DNA from: Nymphaea colorata
Lineage: Eukaryota; Streptophyta; Magnoliopsida; Nymphaeales; Nymphaeaceae
NCBI RefSeq assembly: GCF_008831285.2
Contig: NC_045148.1
Location: 7,073,001 to 7,137,000 of the forward strand
Length of the DNA: 64,000 nucleotides
Direction of reading: 5' to 3'
Shown here piece after piece: positions 12,668 to 27,650 of the stretch (the stretch's first letter is position 1; every line of letters begins with the position of its first letter). The position numbers and the translations under genes are program-made. The notes below the pieces were generated by a model. That model worked only from the letters and a program-made list of their open reading frames with translations. It searched no databases and was not told the DNA's origin.

Positions 12668-15600
12668 GATCACATGTAGAACCTAATTTAGACCATAATC
12701 CTACTGAATGTCATTTCCCAGTACACAGTCCAATGATTAATGGATATTTGATATAATTCAAGCTGTCAAATTGTTGGATACCCAACCTGAAGCAGATTCA
12801 TTGATTTCCCTAGCTAAGTAGGAATCCTACTTCACTACGTTAAAGGAACATTGGCAGAGAACAAGTTGTGATTATCGTAAGCTCAATTCTAAGGCCAAAC
12901 AGATCAATATTCCTAAATCAATCTTGTAAATGACAGGTAGCCTTGCAAGGGACAAACAGGTTTGTTTTCACAATTTTAAAGGAAAACACAGGTTTGAAAA
13001 CCTCTTGTGTATTCATTTTGATAATTGACAATCATGTTCTACCCAAATCCTTTTGGGTTTTACTAGTGTGCTGTCTTTCTTGTAGTTATCAGTGATTAAA
13101 GAGAAAGGGATGTTTCCATGATCAGAATTACTTGTTTCAATTCCCCTTTTCTGCAATTGTCTTGCAAAATTGGGGAGTGTCAGAAAAGATGTGGCTAAGT
13201 GCAACTGCGTTTGCTTCTAGTACTAGAACTGGACCCCTGATTGATCATGCTTTTCGACACATGCAGCTCACCTGTCACACCTTTGGTGCACATGCATGAT
13301 GGACCAGCAGCACATAATGGGCAGAGGCAAGTGTATTGGCTCATTGTCTTTCCAATTCAGTGTGTACACGAAGGTTGTGGATGCACATACAGATAGAAAG
13401 CGAAATTTCATTGCAAGTTGCACAATCTTGGAATATAAGCTGTTATTTTTACTCGCAGTTCACCTGCTTCTTTTTCATAATTAATGTCTTAAAAGGACAT
13501 TAATTATCTCTGTGTAATTTAGCTGCCCGTCTGAGAGGTAAAGATGTTCTTTCTTAGGTAGAAACCATGGGGCAGCGACAATCATGCACTTCCATCATTA
13601 CGCTTGGTTAGATTATAGAATCTTGCATAAAGCCACCGGTCATTATGCAACGAGCTATGAACAAGCATCGTCTTTTCTTATGCAGTTACTTTATGTTGCA
13701 TTTTTTCATTGTTTTAATTTGTATTGAATAAGCGATTCGGGACTTCATTACTATAATATCTTTAGAGAAATGTGGGATTAAATATGGAAACGACCATCAT
13801 TTATGGGAGTGGTGACGACATAGAGAAGGAAGAGGAAACAGTATCAATAGGCATTGTGGTGGCTGCTTCCGCACAGGGAAGGCAGAACTGTAAATTGTCC
13901 TCATTTATTTGACTATAAGACATTGAAATGTTGGAGAGTAGAGTCTGATCTATATTTAATAGGTTTCCTTAATTTTCGTTAACCTAACTTTGCCTTAATT
14001 TTGCAAGGGCATTTCTATAATTTTGCATTTTTTTTCTCTTTTTTTTTTTTCCATAATCCCTGGGGCTGATATTTTTCTTGTATTCAAGATATTTCTGAGA
14101 TAGTGGAAAAACCCTATGTGGCTGAATCATGTACAAAATCCTTATGTCTTCTTCTTCCTCTTTTTGTTTCTTCTCCTGGTGTATTGGGTGAGAGAGAGGA
14201 AGCCTCCTTCCTAACATGAAATCCCATGTTTATATGAGATGTGTTGAGAATAAGGTTTTTATCTGTGATGTTATACTGAGGTTGTAGCTCTGTTGCTGTT
14301 ATTTTATTATATTTTGTTTTTCGTTTAATGTTCACGTCAATACTTTGGCTTCTTTTCTGAGTAATAAATTAAACGAAATGTTGCTCGTTTTCATACATGG
14401 AACTTGGAAGGTTGTTATTTGCGAATGTGTGTTTTTACACTAAATGAAACAGCATTTCGTTATCACTCGGACAAGTTGACTGAGAGTTAGTAGGTGGAGA
14501 ACTTTTATAGTGCTCCAATTAAATAAAGGCTATGGGAAATGATTGAGAACATAGGAGATTTTCAACTTCACATCATATTTAGCATTAATGTGTCTAGTTG
14601 CGTTATTTATAGCTAAATATATAAATAAGTATTTTCCATGCTCTTTAATAATTCCCAGCTTATTGGCTCCTTCTAAAACATTGTGCCGACAGATTCTCCT
14701 TTCATGCTACCAGTCTCAATGATCTAAGTTAGAGTTAAGCTTAGGTTGGACATGCGTGAAGACAAAGAGCACTTCTGCCTTTAGCAAAGAGATCTCCATG
14801 CCTTTAAAAAAAAAAAAAAGTTAATATGAATATGCATAAAATCTTATCCAGGAGTCCAATTCGCACTGATTTTTGCGTTTTCTCAACGGGATGACATCAA
14901 TACACCTAATTTTGTATGAAATGGTACTTGTATATATACTCTTTTTTTGAACCTTTACTCTGTGAAGTCTTTCCTATTTCCTTATTTATGTCTAAACCCA
15001 TTTTTCAACAAAGAGCAAAATATCCTCTTCACGAGATCTAGATTCTTCCTGTCGAGCATAGATTTTTTGACCTCAAAGATATATTTATATAACCATTTTG
15101 AGATTATACATTCGAACCTGATATGCCTCACTTTCTCCATCTTTTTTTCTTTTTTCTTTTTGTTTTTTACAACTGTGTCTCTATTCTACAACTGGTGAAT
15201 CTTAATTAGAGAAAGAGACTAGCTCAATTTCTTGTACACATAAACATATGTAGCGTTTACTAGAACGTATTGTAAGGGCAGGTGGATATGATCAGCATAA
15301 TGTGAACCAAAAGTTACACTAAAGTTTGCATAAGTAACTGCGAGACTTATATATGGCTAGTAGGGAGGAGGGTTGGTAAGCTCCAGTCTCGTTTCAAACG
15401 TGTCAATCGTACGTACTGTAAAAGTGAGGGGAAAAATCACTGATATGCAAATTGATGCATGGTGGCGACTTCATTCGGAGGCACCAAAAGCAGCCCCAAA
15501 TCCTTGAAGGAATGGGAAGAAGGGGATGCGCCAGCCTTCACTCGAGTGGTAGAATTAGCCTCACGCTCACCTGAAAACAACTAGAGTTGTATATGGCCGA

Positions 15601-18507
15601 CAAAGATCAACATGGCTCACTGTTGCATGCAGTTATAGGAGCAGCGGGGTCAGCTCCCTAACTCGAATCAATTCCTGGCAGTAATGTGAGCAAGGTGGAC
15701 AGCTGGTGGCAAAGTGGGTGGACATGGTGGGTGGTGATCGGTCAAGACTCTGGATCAAGTGATCCCCACCCAGTAGCGGTGTACCGTGAGCTTTTGCCTG
15801 GTAGTGTTCATTGTGCGCATAAAGCAGCGTTGTAGCTGGCCTGGCTTGCCTATAAATTCGTTAACCACTTACAAGGCAGACTCATCAAGTGGTTTCTGCA
15901 CTCTTTAGGAGGACTTCTCTCCCCTACCAAGAAAAATACAAACCTTCATTATGACAAGTTTGACGAAGCAAAATGCCTGCAAAATCATTTGCAGTATTCC
16001 ATCTCCTGCTCTTCTCTTCATAAAAGATTGAGAAATTTACAACTGATCAACTGGGGCATACATATTTATGAATAACTGAGAGAAGTAAACGCCTAAGTTG
16101 TTCAAATAATTCTCAGAAACAAATGGTCCATTCTTGCATGAAAAGTGTTTACATATACTATCAAAACTATATTACCTTCAATAAGTTAAGAAAATGTTTC
16201 CTAAAAGGTACATTTCGTGAATCATATTTCGCAAGTTAACTTCTCAGCAATTTCACTTCTTTCACATATATTCTTCCTCTGCCTTTTCTCTTTACAATGA
16301 GACTTAACAGATAAGTAAAAACGCGAGAAAAAACAATTATAAAAAGGATATAATGTGCATTAATTGTTAAGAATAAAAGTGCTTTTTATTAAGAACAGAA
16401 TGGTTATTTTACATGTGTCGGTGCTTTGAAGTTTTTCATGCATGAAGGGTGTGCTTATGAATTATTTTATAAATTCAGGCAGGCATCTGTACCGTCTCAA
16501 AGCTAACTAGATGCATTCGTAAATCAAAAGTTGAGTGGTTATTAAGAAAAAGGAAATTTGCTAGCTAGCGCAAGCTTGTTTCCGTGACGACCATGTCTCA
16601 TTCAGTTTTTAATGGGCACCTACCTCAGGGGACGTACCCAGGTCGGATTGAGATCAAGCAAGTCCATGAGCAACTATCAGACCGGGATTGCTCGAATCTG
16701 TGGCTGTCATGAAAGCGAAACCAGAAAATTGCTTTTGAATCTTGTGCATCCCTCTACGTTACCTTACTCCGAATGGTGCTTCTCATCATTAAAAACACTT
16801 CCATCCATTATGAATTTTATTTTTAGTTCTATAACAAATGAAAATATATATGTAACATCTGCCCTTGAGTACTGGAACTTAAGGATGTAGTAGTCCAGTT
16901 GGAAGCGATCCACTCGAGTTGAAGACATGACACAGGACAAGAAACTCGGAGAAGATGTAAAATTTCTATTTAATGCTGAAACCAGACTCTGCTTCCTGTG
17001 GGCTGAGAAAGTGGGGAGGAAAGGGGACCTCAAGAATTTTATCAATCACAGAATGAGAAGGGGGCTTCCCCTTTCTACATCAACAATAAAGAGAGGTTCA
17101 TGGTGCTTGCATGGACATCGACCAAAGACTTAACTCAATTACAACTCTCCCCGCTTGTCTGAGAAAAACTGCAACTTGCAAGCTTAACCATTATTGTTTC
17201 ACATTAAACAAATGTAATAAGCTCAGTGCTGCCAACAAAATCTGTGGTTCCCAGTTTTCAGCTAAAGTGCCGTCCAGTCCTGCCAAAACATGTGGTTCCA
17301 AGTTTTCAGCGAAAGTGCGGCTTGGAAGCACTTGAAAGACTTTAACTACTCTGCCACCTTGAAACTTGAAGTTGGTCATTCAAGTTGGTGATGGAGTAGA
17401 TATTAACTAGCATTTTTACTGCTTTTCGTTTCATTAAAGGATTGATGCAGTCATTTTGGCATAGCTAATCATTAGAAAGGATTGATGATCACCAGTAAGA
17501 ATTTTGTGCTTCCTTTTAGTGTCTCTGTGTGGGTAATGTTGTCTATTCAGTTGTCATTGTCAAATTTACTTATTTTGCAACTTTCAGTATAATAAAGCTT
17601 CTTCATTGACTCAAGTGCTCGGTAAGTTGCATTCCTTTTCCTACTTAATTTCTCTTTCATCTTTCAATATAAATGCTTTATCATCTTCCTTAAGTATTAC
17701 CTCAACGATCGATTTCATTCTGTTTGAAAAGCAAATTTTCCAACTTGATTTCATTTTTCTGCACATAAAGCTTTCGTGTTAGTCATTGACAAGATAGTTC
17801 GAAACTTCTATCTTTAAAATAGCAAATTAATCTGACGCAGTTCTCTCATCTTCTCTGGAAGTGCACAATTTGGCCACTTTCTGACTTTGTCTTTCCTCAT
17901 GGCATGCAGAATCTTTCTCAGTTGTTGTCTGTCACCAGTGTACGCATGATCCATTAAGATGATGATCTGTTCAAGGTGGTCAGTAGTTCAAATAATAGCT
18001 GTCAAAGCGGTGCTGAGTTGAACTAGTCACTCAGTCACTGTCCGAGTCTTGTAAAGAAATGGTTCATAGCTCTGGATTAAACAGGCTTCAATTCCAAAAC
18101 AAATCTCAAACTAATCATGACTCCGGCCCGTTCAACTCATGTGCAATCCGAGTATGTACCGGTATTTAGGTCGTCAGTTAAAAACTAAGCATTTGAACCC
18201 ATGAAATGGCTTGGAAGTTCAAAATCATGCGCTGAGTTGGTTCATTGTTTTTAATGTTCAACTGAATAAATGCATACTTTTCAGAAAATCATTTGGGTGG
18301 CTCTGTTAAATTTTTAAGCATAGAAAAAGTACAAGAAAAGAAAAATCCTGAGTCATCTTAGTTGTCTAGGCTAACCTTGTCATGAGCTTGATTTTAGAGG
18401 AAAATTTTCTGGGTGTTGCCAGACTACAGTTTAAATGATGCTCTTCTCTTCTACCCTAGTCTTTTTCTTCATAAATAGCTCGATACCCGCCTAACTTATA
18501 TGCACCC

Positions 18508-18565
<58 letters not shown>

Positions 18566-19200
18566 CAAAGCTTCTCAAGGCAAAACAAGTGGGCTTACTA
18601 GGTGGTCTGTATGCCAACTTAGGACCATTATCACTAATCCCATGGCCACCAGATTGTGACAATCAGCACCTATAACACTAATTGCTTAAATCAAGATAAT
18701 GTATGCATGCGGTCCACTGAGTTTGTGTTTATTACATTCCAACTGCAATGCATGCATTTATTATCGCACATATCCATCTCCAATGATCATGTCATTATCT
18801 TATTTCTTTAATCAAGAAGTAGACAGAACGAGAGGGCGGTCAAGATTATCCAGGAACAACGAGCTTCACGAATTTTTAGTGGTTACGCAGCACTTTCAAG
18901 ACTCTTTGGGTCCAGTTTTTCCTGCAGCATTAAAGGCCTAAACAACATGTATAACAAACAATGAACATGTAAAGAAAGACAGAAAGCTTTGAATGACATG
19001 ACTACGGGGACCAACACAAGTTGCTTTATAAATAGACGTTGAAACTGGGACCGTTATCTATGGTTACATGTTTCATGTACGAACATAGAAAAAAGTAGTA
19101 GTTTGGAGAAGAAGTCCAAGAAAAGGGAATCAAGACAAGATGAATGTTGGGAATCAGAAGGAACTTTTACACTGTAAAAGTCAATTTTGAATATCTCAGG
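12668..19200. other. Long intergenic region between genes B and C
   Basis: About 6.5 kb without a convincing gene. It contains a poly-A run near 14806, a (TA)n run (18514-18564), and near 17236-17330 a short imperfect internal duplication (TGTGGTTCC..AGTTTTCAGC.AAAGTGC, twice). The open frames at 16612-17335 are short and unlike any family I know. Confidence 0.5.
18514..18564. repeat. (TA)n microsatellite
   Basis: A run of about 25 TA units in intergenic DNA. Confidence 0.95.
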
Positions 19201-19247
19201 AAGGTCGTTACTGAACGACAATAATGTACAGTGTACTCTTCCTGCTG

Positions 19248-19256
19248 CTATAAATG
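19248..19256 (+). promoter_or_regulatory. Possible TATA box of gene C
   Basis: CTATAAATG lies about 310 bases before the start codon at 19566. If it is used, the 5' UTR would be about 280 bases. This is motif matching only. Confidence 0.35.
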
Positions 19257-19565
19257 CAACTTTTGCTCACTTTTCCATAAGACAAGGCAGGCAGAGCTTC
19301 CCCAACCATTGTCTTGGAATTCTTTTTCCTTCTGTCCTTTCTTCTTTGCATTACCGATTCTGTCGTACATCTTCTTGCCTTCTTAGAATTATAGGGACTG
19401 TCTGCACTGCGTTGCCCTTAGATCAGTTTCAGCCAAAATATCTGGAAATTCTGATCTGTTATTCCCACTCAAATTTTCTTGAGATCGGCTTTTCAGTTTT
19501 CAGGTGGATCAGTAAGAAGAGTGCCGGGCACAAGACACATTACTGATTTCACCATATCAGTCGAG

Positions 19566-22761
<3,196 letters not shown>

Positions 22762-23041
22762 GTCCTGCAATTCTCCTGCTCTACATGATGGAGTCAATTT
22801 CAACAGCTTGCAGTGGCTGGACTTGGAGTTGCAAGAGTACAATCTTTAGCATCTCTAACTGGAGGCTTCGGGATAAAATTTGTCACTTCAAGTCCTCTTC
22901 TAATGGGAAGTCAAGCATGGACCAGAATTGGTCTGTTTGCTTTCATACACCAGAAGAAATTTGCATTGTTCGTGGAAAGATTGCCTAGGCCTGCTAAACT
23001 ACAACAAATAACGATGGTATCACATAGTTTTGAGATTCAAA

Positions 23042-23091
23042 ACGTGAAGCGTAGTCTTCTAAACCGACGTGAAGCGTAGTCTTCTAAACCG
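23042..23091. repeat. 25-bp tandem duplication
   Basis: The unit ACGTGAAGCGTAGTCTTCTA plus AACCG occurs twice without a mismatch, in the presumed 3' UTR or flank of gene C. Confidence 0.9.
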
Positions 23092-23323
23092 TATTTATCG
23101 GGACAAGTGATACATTTGACAGAGATATTTATATGCAGAAAAAAGGGTCTTTTCTTCTGTAAAAGGCAATTACTTGTTGCCTTAATGGTTGTAATATATG
23201 AACGGTTTAAACACTAATTGAGAAAGAAATATTATACATATACTTTGCATATATACTTTGCATATATGGACATAACATGCTGCAAACTTGTGACTCTACT
23301 TTCACATAGAGACCAACAAGTTT

Positions 23324-23549
23324 ATGGGTGACCGGGGTTTTGGTGCCTCAAGTCGAAACCCCTACCTAACCATTTATCTTCTTACGGTACAAGGTCTGCT
23401 TTCGGTGTCTCAAGGTGTCGTTTTTGTCGTTTTTCAATGGGTGACTGGGGTTTTGGTGCCTCAAGTCGAAACCCCTACCTAACTATTTATCTTTTTAGGG
23501 TACAAGGTCTGCTTTCGGTGTCTCAAGGTGTCGTTTTTGTCGTTCTTCA
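23324..23549. repeat. 113-bp tandem duplication with internal hairpin
   Basis: Two adjacent copies with period 113 differ at only a few positions. Each contains GGGGTTTTGGTGCC...GTCGAAACCCC, whose ends can pair as a short stem. Confidence 0.9.
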
Positions 23550-24239
23550 ACTTGCACATCAGTCACTTTCTTATTTACAATATAGTTAATGTCATAAAGC
23601 TTCAAAATAGAAACTAGTTCTTGTATCCACCATTGTATCAACCCCCTTGGGGATACATAGAAACCAACATGTCATAAACGTGTTTTTGTAGTTGCAGCTT
23701 TTGTGATCTGTTTCTCAGTAAAATTGTTTGAAACAAATTGTTCTCCATATGATCGACTGGTCATCTGTCATTTTGCAGTAAGAGATGCTATAGTTTTCAG
23801 CTTTTTAATGTTATTTTTTGAGATGAACGTAACATCAAGGAGTGCATTCATGCCGCTGCAAAAATTTGGTGAAGAGAGCACAAGCTCCAAAGGAGAAGAC
23901 TGTCGGATTTTTTTGCTTTACCTTTCGTGGAAAACTCTCCCTTATCTTATCATGGGAATCGGTGGTACCTGCTTCACAAAAGTAGTGGAAGGGCACAGAA
24001 AAGAGGGTGGGTTATATACGCCACATTCATGTATGTAATTTTATGCATCATTTTATTAAAAAAAAAACCTATAATTAATACAAAAAGAAACTTTTTGTAA
24101 GGATAAAAACAAAACTGTAAAAAAAAATGAAGATTCAATAAAAATAAAAGTAAAATTTGTTAGTTTCGTATATGCATATTAATATGACCAATATATCCAT
24201 ATTAACATAAAAAACCATCTTTGTTTTTTTGTTTTGCTT

Positions 24240-24800
24240 ATAGTTTTATCTCATTATTTAATAAATATTTTCTTATCTCATAAACATTATTTCATACTTA
24301 TCTTGAGTGTTATTTCATACATCCATTCATTATCTTATAAATATTCTATAATCTCATAAATATTATCTCATGCTTTTACATTTCCTCTATTATGTCATTA
24401 TCTCATAAATTTTTTGTTATCTCATAAACATTATTTTATACTTATATTTTGGTGTTATCTTATATTTTCGTTCATATATTATCTTATTATCTCTTAAATA
24501 TATTATTATCTCATAAACATTACCTCATACTTATATTTAGCGTTATTTCATGCATTTGTTTATTATATCATTATTTATCTCATAAACATTATCTCATACT
24601 TATTTTTGGTGTTATCTCATATATTTATTTGTTTATTATTTCATACATCTTTTGTTATCTCATGAACATTATCCCATATTTGTTTGTATTTCATACACAT
24701 TTGTTATCTCATACATATGCATATATAACGTTTAGGCATAAAGTAAATATACATGTTGTCAGTAGGCTCCACCCAAAGCATATGCGGGTGGCGTATGTAA
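24240..24800. repeat. Dispersed low-complexity repeat, copy 1
   Basis: Many imperfect units of TTATCTCATAAACATTAT and CATACTTAT end in a unique-looking segment (ATGCATATATAACGTTTAGG, then CATAAAGTAAATATACATG). A second copy with the same order and end is at 36660-36990, so this is a dispersed element rather than simple sequence. Confidence 0.7.
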
Positions 24801-24880
24801 CTTAGTCTCCCCAATGTGTGACACAATTTTCAAGTATTTTTATTTTGCTCATTGCTATTCATATTTTAAAAAGTTGTTTG

Positions 24881-25140
24881 AATATCTTGTTTTTTTTATA
24901 TATATATAAAAGCAGTAAACTGCATTAACTAACTATAGCACGAGATCGAGCTACATCAATCATAACCTCATCTCCTGAAGTCATGTTTATGATTTCTTAC
25001 TAAAAGAATTTACACTCTTGAATATCTTGTTTTTTTTTTATATAAAAGTGATTTAAAACTGCATTAACTAACTATAGCACAAGTGGAGCTACACCAATCA
25101 TAACCTCATCTCCCTAAGTCATGTTTTTACAAGTCATCTT
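24881..25140. repeat. 140-bp tandem duplication
   Basis: Units starting AATATCTTGTTTTTTTT at 24881 and 25021 both continue through CTGCATTAACTAACTATAGC and CAATCATAACCTCATCTCC. Confidence 0.85.
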
Positions 25141-25652
25141 CTCCAATCAAATATGATAGTAAATATTTAATTTTTTTAATTAATAACGCCTTAGTCCATC
25201 TCATATGGGAACATGTATGGAGCCTAATTCCGATCCTTTATATCTTAGGCTTTCTGAAAAAACTGTTTTTGATAAACACTGGTTAAGACCATAGTTGGTA
25301 AAGTGCGATACTTTCCATGACCTTTAATTTGCAACGCGACGCAAACGGGGAACTCGCCGAGCGCAAGCGCGCTGGGATTCTGGAAAAATTGTGGAATGGA
25401 GTTGTTCAAGATTGATGCAAACAGGCAACAAACGTCTTTTGAGTATCTTTCCACGAGTTTCTTGGTCCGTCGAATGCCGAGAGTATCAGGGATGAACGGG
25501 GGGTGTGTTTTTCGCTCTGCAATACGTTGGATTGGAGAGCATCCGCGGTATCGGTGACGGAGATACGAATTGTTCACTTCGCGCGAAATTCCGGCTTCCA
25601 AACTGAGAATCTCCCGACATGATAACAAGTCAACCAGAGGACTGGCCGGAAA

Positions 25653-27650
25653 ATGGCCGGAGAAGCATCGAAATTCCGGCGGTTATTGAAGAGATGCCAG
25701 GGAATCGCCGAACTGAAACAAATTCATGCCCATTTCATCCTATCTCCTCATCCTCAACCCCTAAACATGGCCACCCTTATCGCTCAGCTATACATCAATT
25801 GCGGCGTGGCCTATCTCGACCACGCCGTTGGGATCCTCCGTCAGGTTCCTAATCCGAGTCTCTACCTCTACAATGTTGTTATGAGAGGGTATTCAGAAAG
25901 CAGAATCCCCTTCAAAACCATCCTTTTCTTCAAGGAGATGGTTGGTAGCGCCTTGAAACCGGATAACTTCACGTACCCATTTGTATTGAAGTCTTGCACT
26001 CGTTCATTTGCATTGACGGAAGGCATTCAGATACACGGATTTGTGATAAAGACAGGGTTTGATGGTGATGGTTTTGTTCATAACACGTTGATGAACATGT
26101 ATGCTGCGACTGGTGAAGTTGATACATGTGAGAAGCTGTTCAATTCTTCTAGTTTTAGAGATTCGGTATCTTGGAACACCATGATGCTGTCGTATGCCCG
26201 TAGCAATCGCCCGTTGTATGCTTTTGAATTGTTCAAAATGATGAAATGTGACAAGATTTCTGCTCCTAATCAAATTACCATGGTCACGCTTTTGGGGGTC
26301 TGTTCTCAGCTACGGAGATTGGATCTCGGCAAATGGGTTCACGGCATGATAGAATTGGAGAAAATTGAGTACAATCTGGTTTTAGAAACTGCTCTTGTCA
26401 ATATGTACTCAAAATGCGGAGAAGTCGATATTGCTCGACACCTGTTTGATAAAATGTCTGTGAGGAATGTTGCATCATGGAATGCGATGATTTCCGGCTA
26501 CGCACGGAATGGACAGCCAAATAATGGATTAATCCTTTTTGACTTGATGAAAGATTGTGGATTGATGCCTAATGAAATTACCATGTTATCGGTGGTTTCA
26601 TGTTGCACCCAATTGAGGGATATTGAGATGGGTAACATGGTTTTGGATTATATGCGCAGCCAGAATATTGTACTGTGTAAGAATTTGCAGAATGCACTGG
26701 TTGATATGTATGCAAAATGTGAAGATATGGAGTCAGCTAAGAAATTGTTTGATGAAATGAAAGAAAGAGATCAAATTTCGTGGGCTTCCTTAATTGGGGG
26801 ATATGTTCGCTCTAGCAGATTCAATGAAGCTATACAGGCTTTCCAGCAAATGCAGTTAAGCAATGCAAAACCTGACGCAGTCACTTTGATCAATTTGCTT
26901 AAATTGTGTTCTGATCTGGCTGCCTTGGATCTTGGCAGATGGGTGCATTTTTACATGGATAGAAACAAAATATCTGACCTATACTTGAACACTGCTCTCA
27001 TAGACATGTATTGCAAATGTGGAAATGTAGCAGATGCAATTGACGTTTTCAACAGAATGCCAACAAAGAATGCCATGTCATGGACAGCAATTATATCAGG
27101 ACTTGGGTTGAATGGCTGCAACCAGCAAGCTCTCAAATTTTTTGCTGAGATGCAAAGGGAAGCCATGGTTAGACCAGATGAAATCACGTTCATTACAGTC
27201 TTGGCCGCTTGTAGTCATGCTGGTTTGGTCGAGCAAGGGTATCACTACTTCCACATGATGACAGAATCCTACGGGATTGAGCCAACAGTTGAGCACTATG
27301 GTTGCATGGTTGATCTTCTGGGACGAGCAGGATTAGTACAAGAAGCACAAAAAATGGTGCAAAAGATGCCCATGAAGCCTAGTGCTTCTGTGTTGGGGTC
27401 ACTGTTAAACTCATGTAAAATTCATGGACAGTTTAAGATAGCTGAGGAAGTTGTGAAATATATTCAAGAAACAGGAAGTATTGTTGGTGCAACTTATGTG
27501 ACTTGCTCTAATATATATGCTGATGCTATGTTGTGGGAGGACGTTTACAGACTAAGAAAGGATATGCAGATTTCTGGGGTGGAGAAGATACCAGGAGGTA
27601 GCTTAGTTGGTTTAGATAGCGGTGTTCAAGAATTTCTTTGTGGGAGATGA
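25653..27650 (+). CDS. PLS-class pentatricopeptide repeat protein with E domain, intronless
   Basis: A single 665-codon ORF. After the N-terminus (KFRRLLKRCQGIAELKQIHA) come degenerate P, L and S repeats in series, with hallmark phrases such as NALVDMYAKC, VASWNAMISGYARNG, TALIDMYCKCG, AMSWTAIISGLGLNG and FITVLAACSHAGLVEQG. The C-terminal part is the E region (VLGSLLNSCKIHG, then NIYADAMLWEDVYRLRKDM, GVEKIPGGS). There is no DYW domain. Such proteins bind organellar RNA, usually as editing specificity factors in plastids or mitochondria that need a DYW partner in trans. The start at 25653 is the first Met in frame; an upstream ATG at 25619 opens a different 77-codon frame overlapping it. The ORF ends QEFLCGR-stop, whereas the family usually has HEFxVGDxSHP. 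The next frame reads FVGDESF, so a one-base shift has clipped the motif. Confidence 0.93.
   Translation: MAGEASKFRRLLKRCQGIAELKQIHAHFILSPHPQPLNMATLIAQLYINCGVAYLDHAVGILRQVPNPSLYLYNVVMRGYSESRIPFKTILFFKEMVGSALKPDNFTYPFVLKSCTRSFALTEGIQIHGFVIKTGFDGDGFVHNTLMNMYAATGEVDTCEKLFNSSSFRDSVSWNTMMLSYARSNRPLYAFELFKMMKCDKISAPNQITMVTLLGVCSQLRRLDLGKWVHGMIELEKIEYNLVLETALVNMYSKCGEVDIARHLFDKMSVRNVASWNAMISGYARNGQPNNGLILFDLMKDCGLMPNEITMLSVVSCCTQLRDIEMGNMVLDYMRSQNIVLCKNLQNALVDMYAKCEDMESAKKLFDEMKERDQISWASLIGGYVRSSRFNEAIQAFQQMQLSNAKPDAVTLINLLKLCSDLAALDLGRWVHFYMDRNKISDLYLNTALIDMYCKCGNVADAIDVFNRMPTKNAMSWTAIISGLGLNGCNQQALKFFAEMQREAMVRPDEITFITVLAACSHAGLVEQGYHYFHMMTESYGIEPTVEHYGCMVDLLGRAGLVQEAQKMVQKMPMKPSASVLGSLLNSCKIHGQFKIAEEVVKYIQETGSIVGATYVTCSNIYADAMLWEDVYRLRKDMQISGVEKIPGGSLVGLDSGVQEFLCGR

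Larger units (their letters stand above)
22762..25244. other. 3' flank of gene C and repeat-rich intergenic region
   Basis: It contains a 25-bp tandem pair (23042-23091), a 113-bp tandem pair (23324-23549), a low-complexity TTATCTCATAAACATT-rich repeat (24240-24800) and a 140-bp tandem pair (24881-25140). A 111-codon frame at 23703-24038 matches nothing I recognise. Confidence 0.55.

Noticed and set aside
24240..24800. Regular short repeats considered as a CRISPR array
   Set aside because: Units are contiguous, degenerate and lack unique spacers; the genome is eukaryotic.
25245..25628. 127-codon minus-strand frame just 5' of the PPR gene
   Set aside because: No known motif, no splice or promoter support, and it covers the expected PPR promoter and leader. 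Length alone is not enough.
26004..27296. Antisense frames inside the PPR gene
   Set aside because: Shadows of a clear coding sequence on the plus strand.
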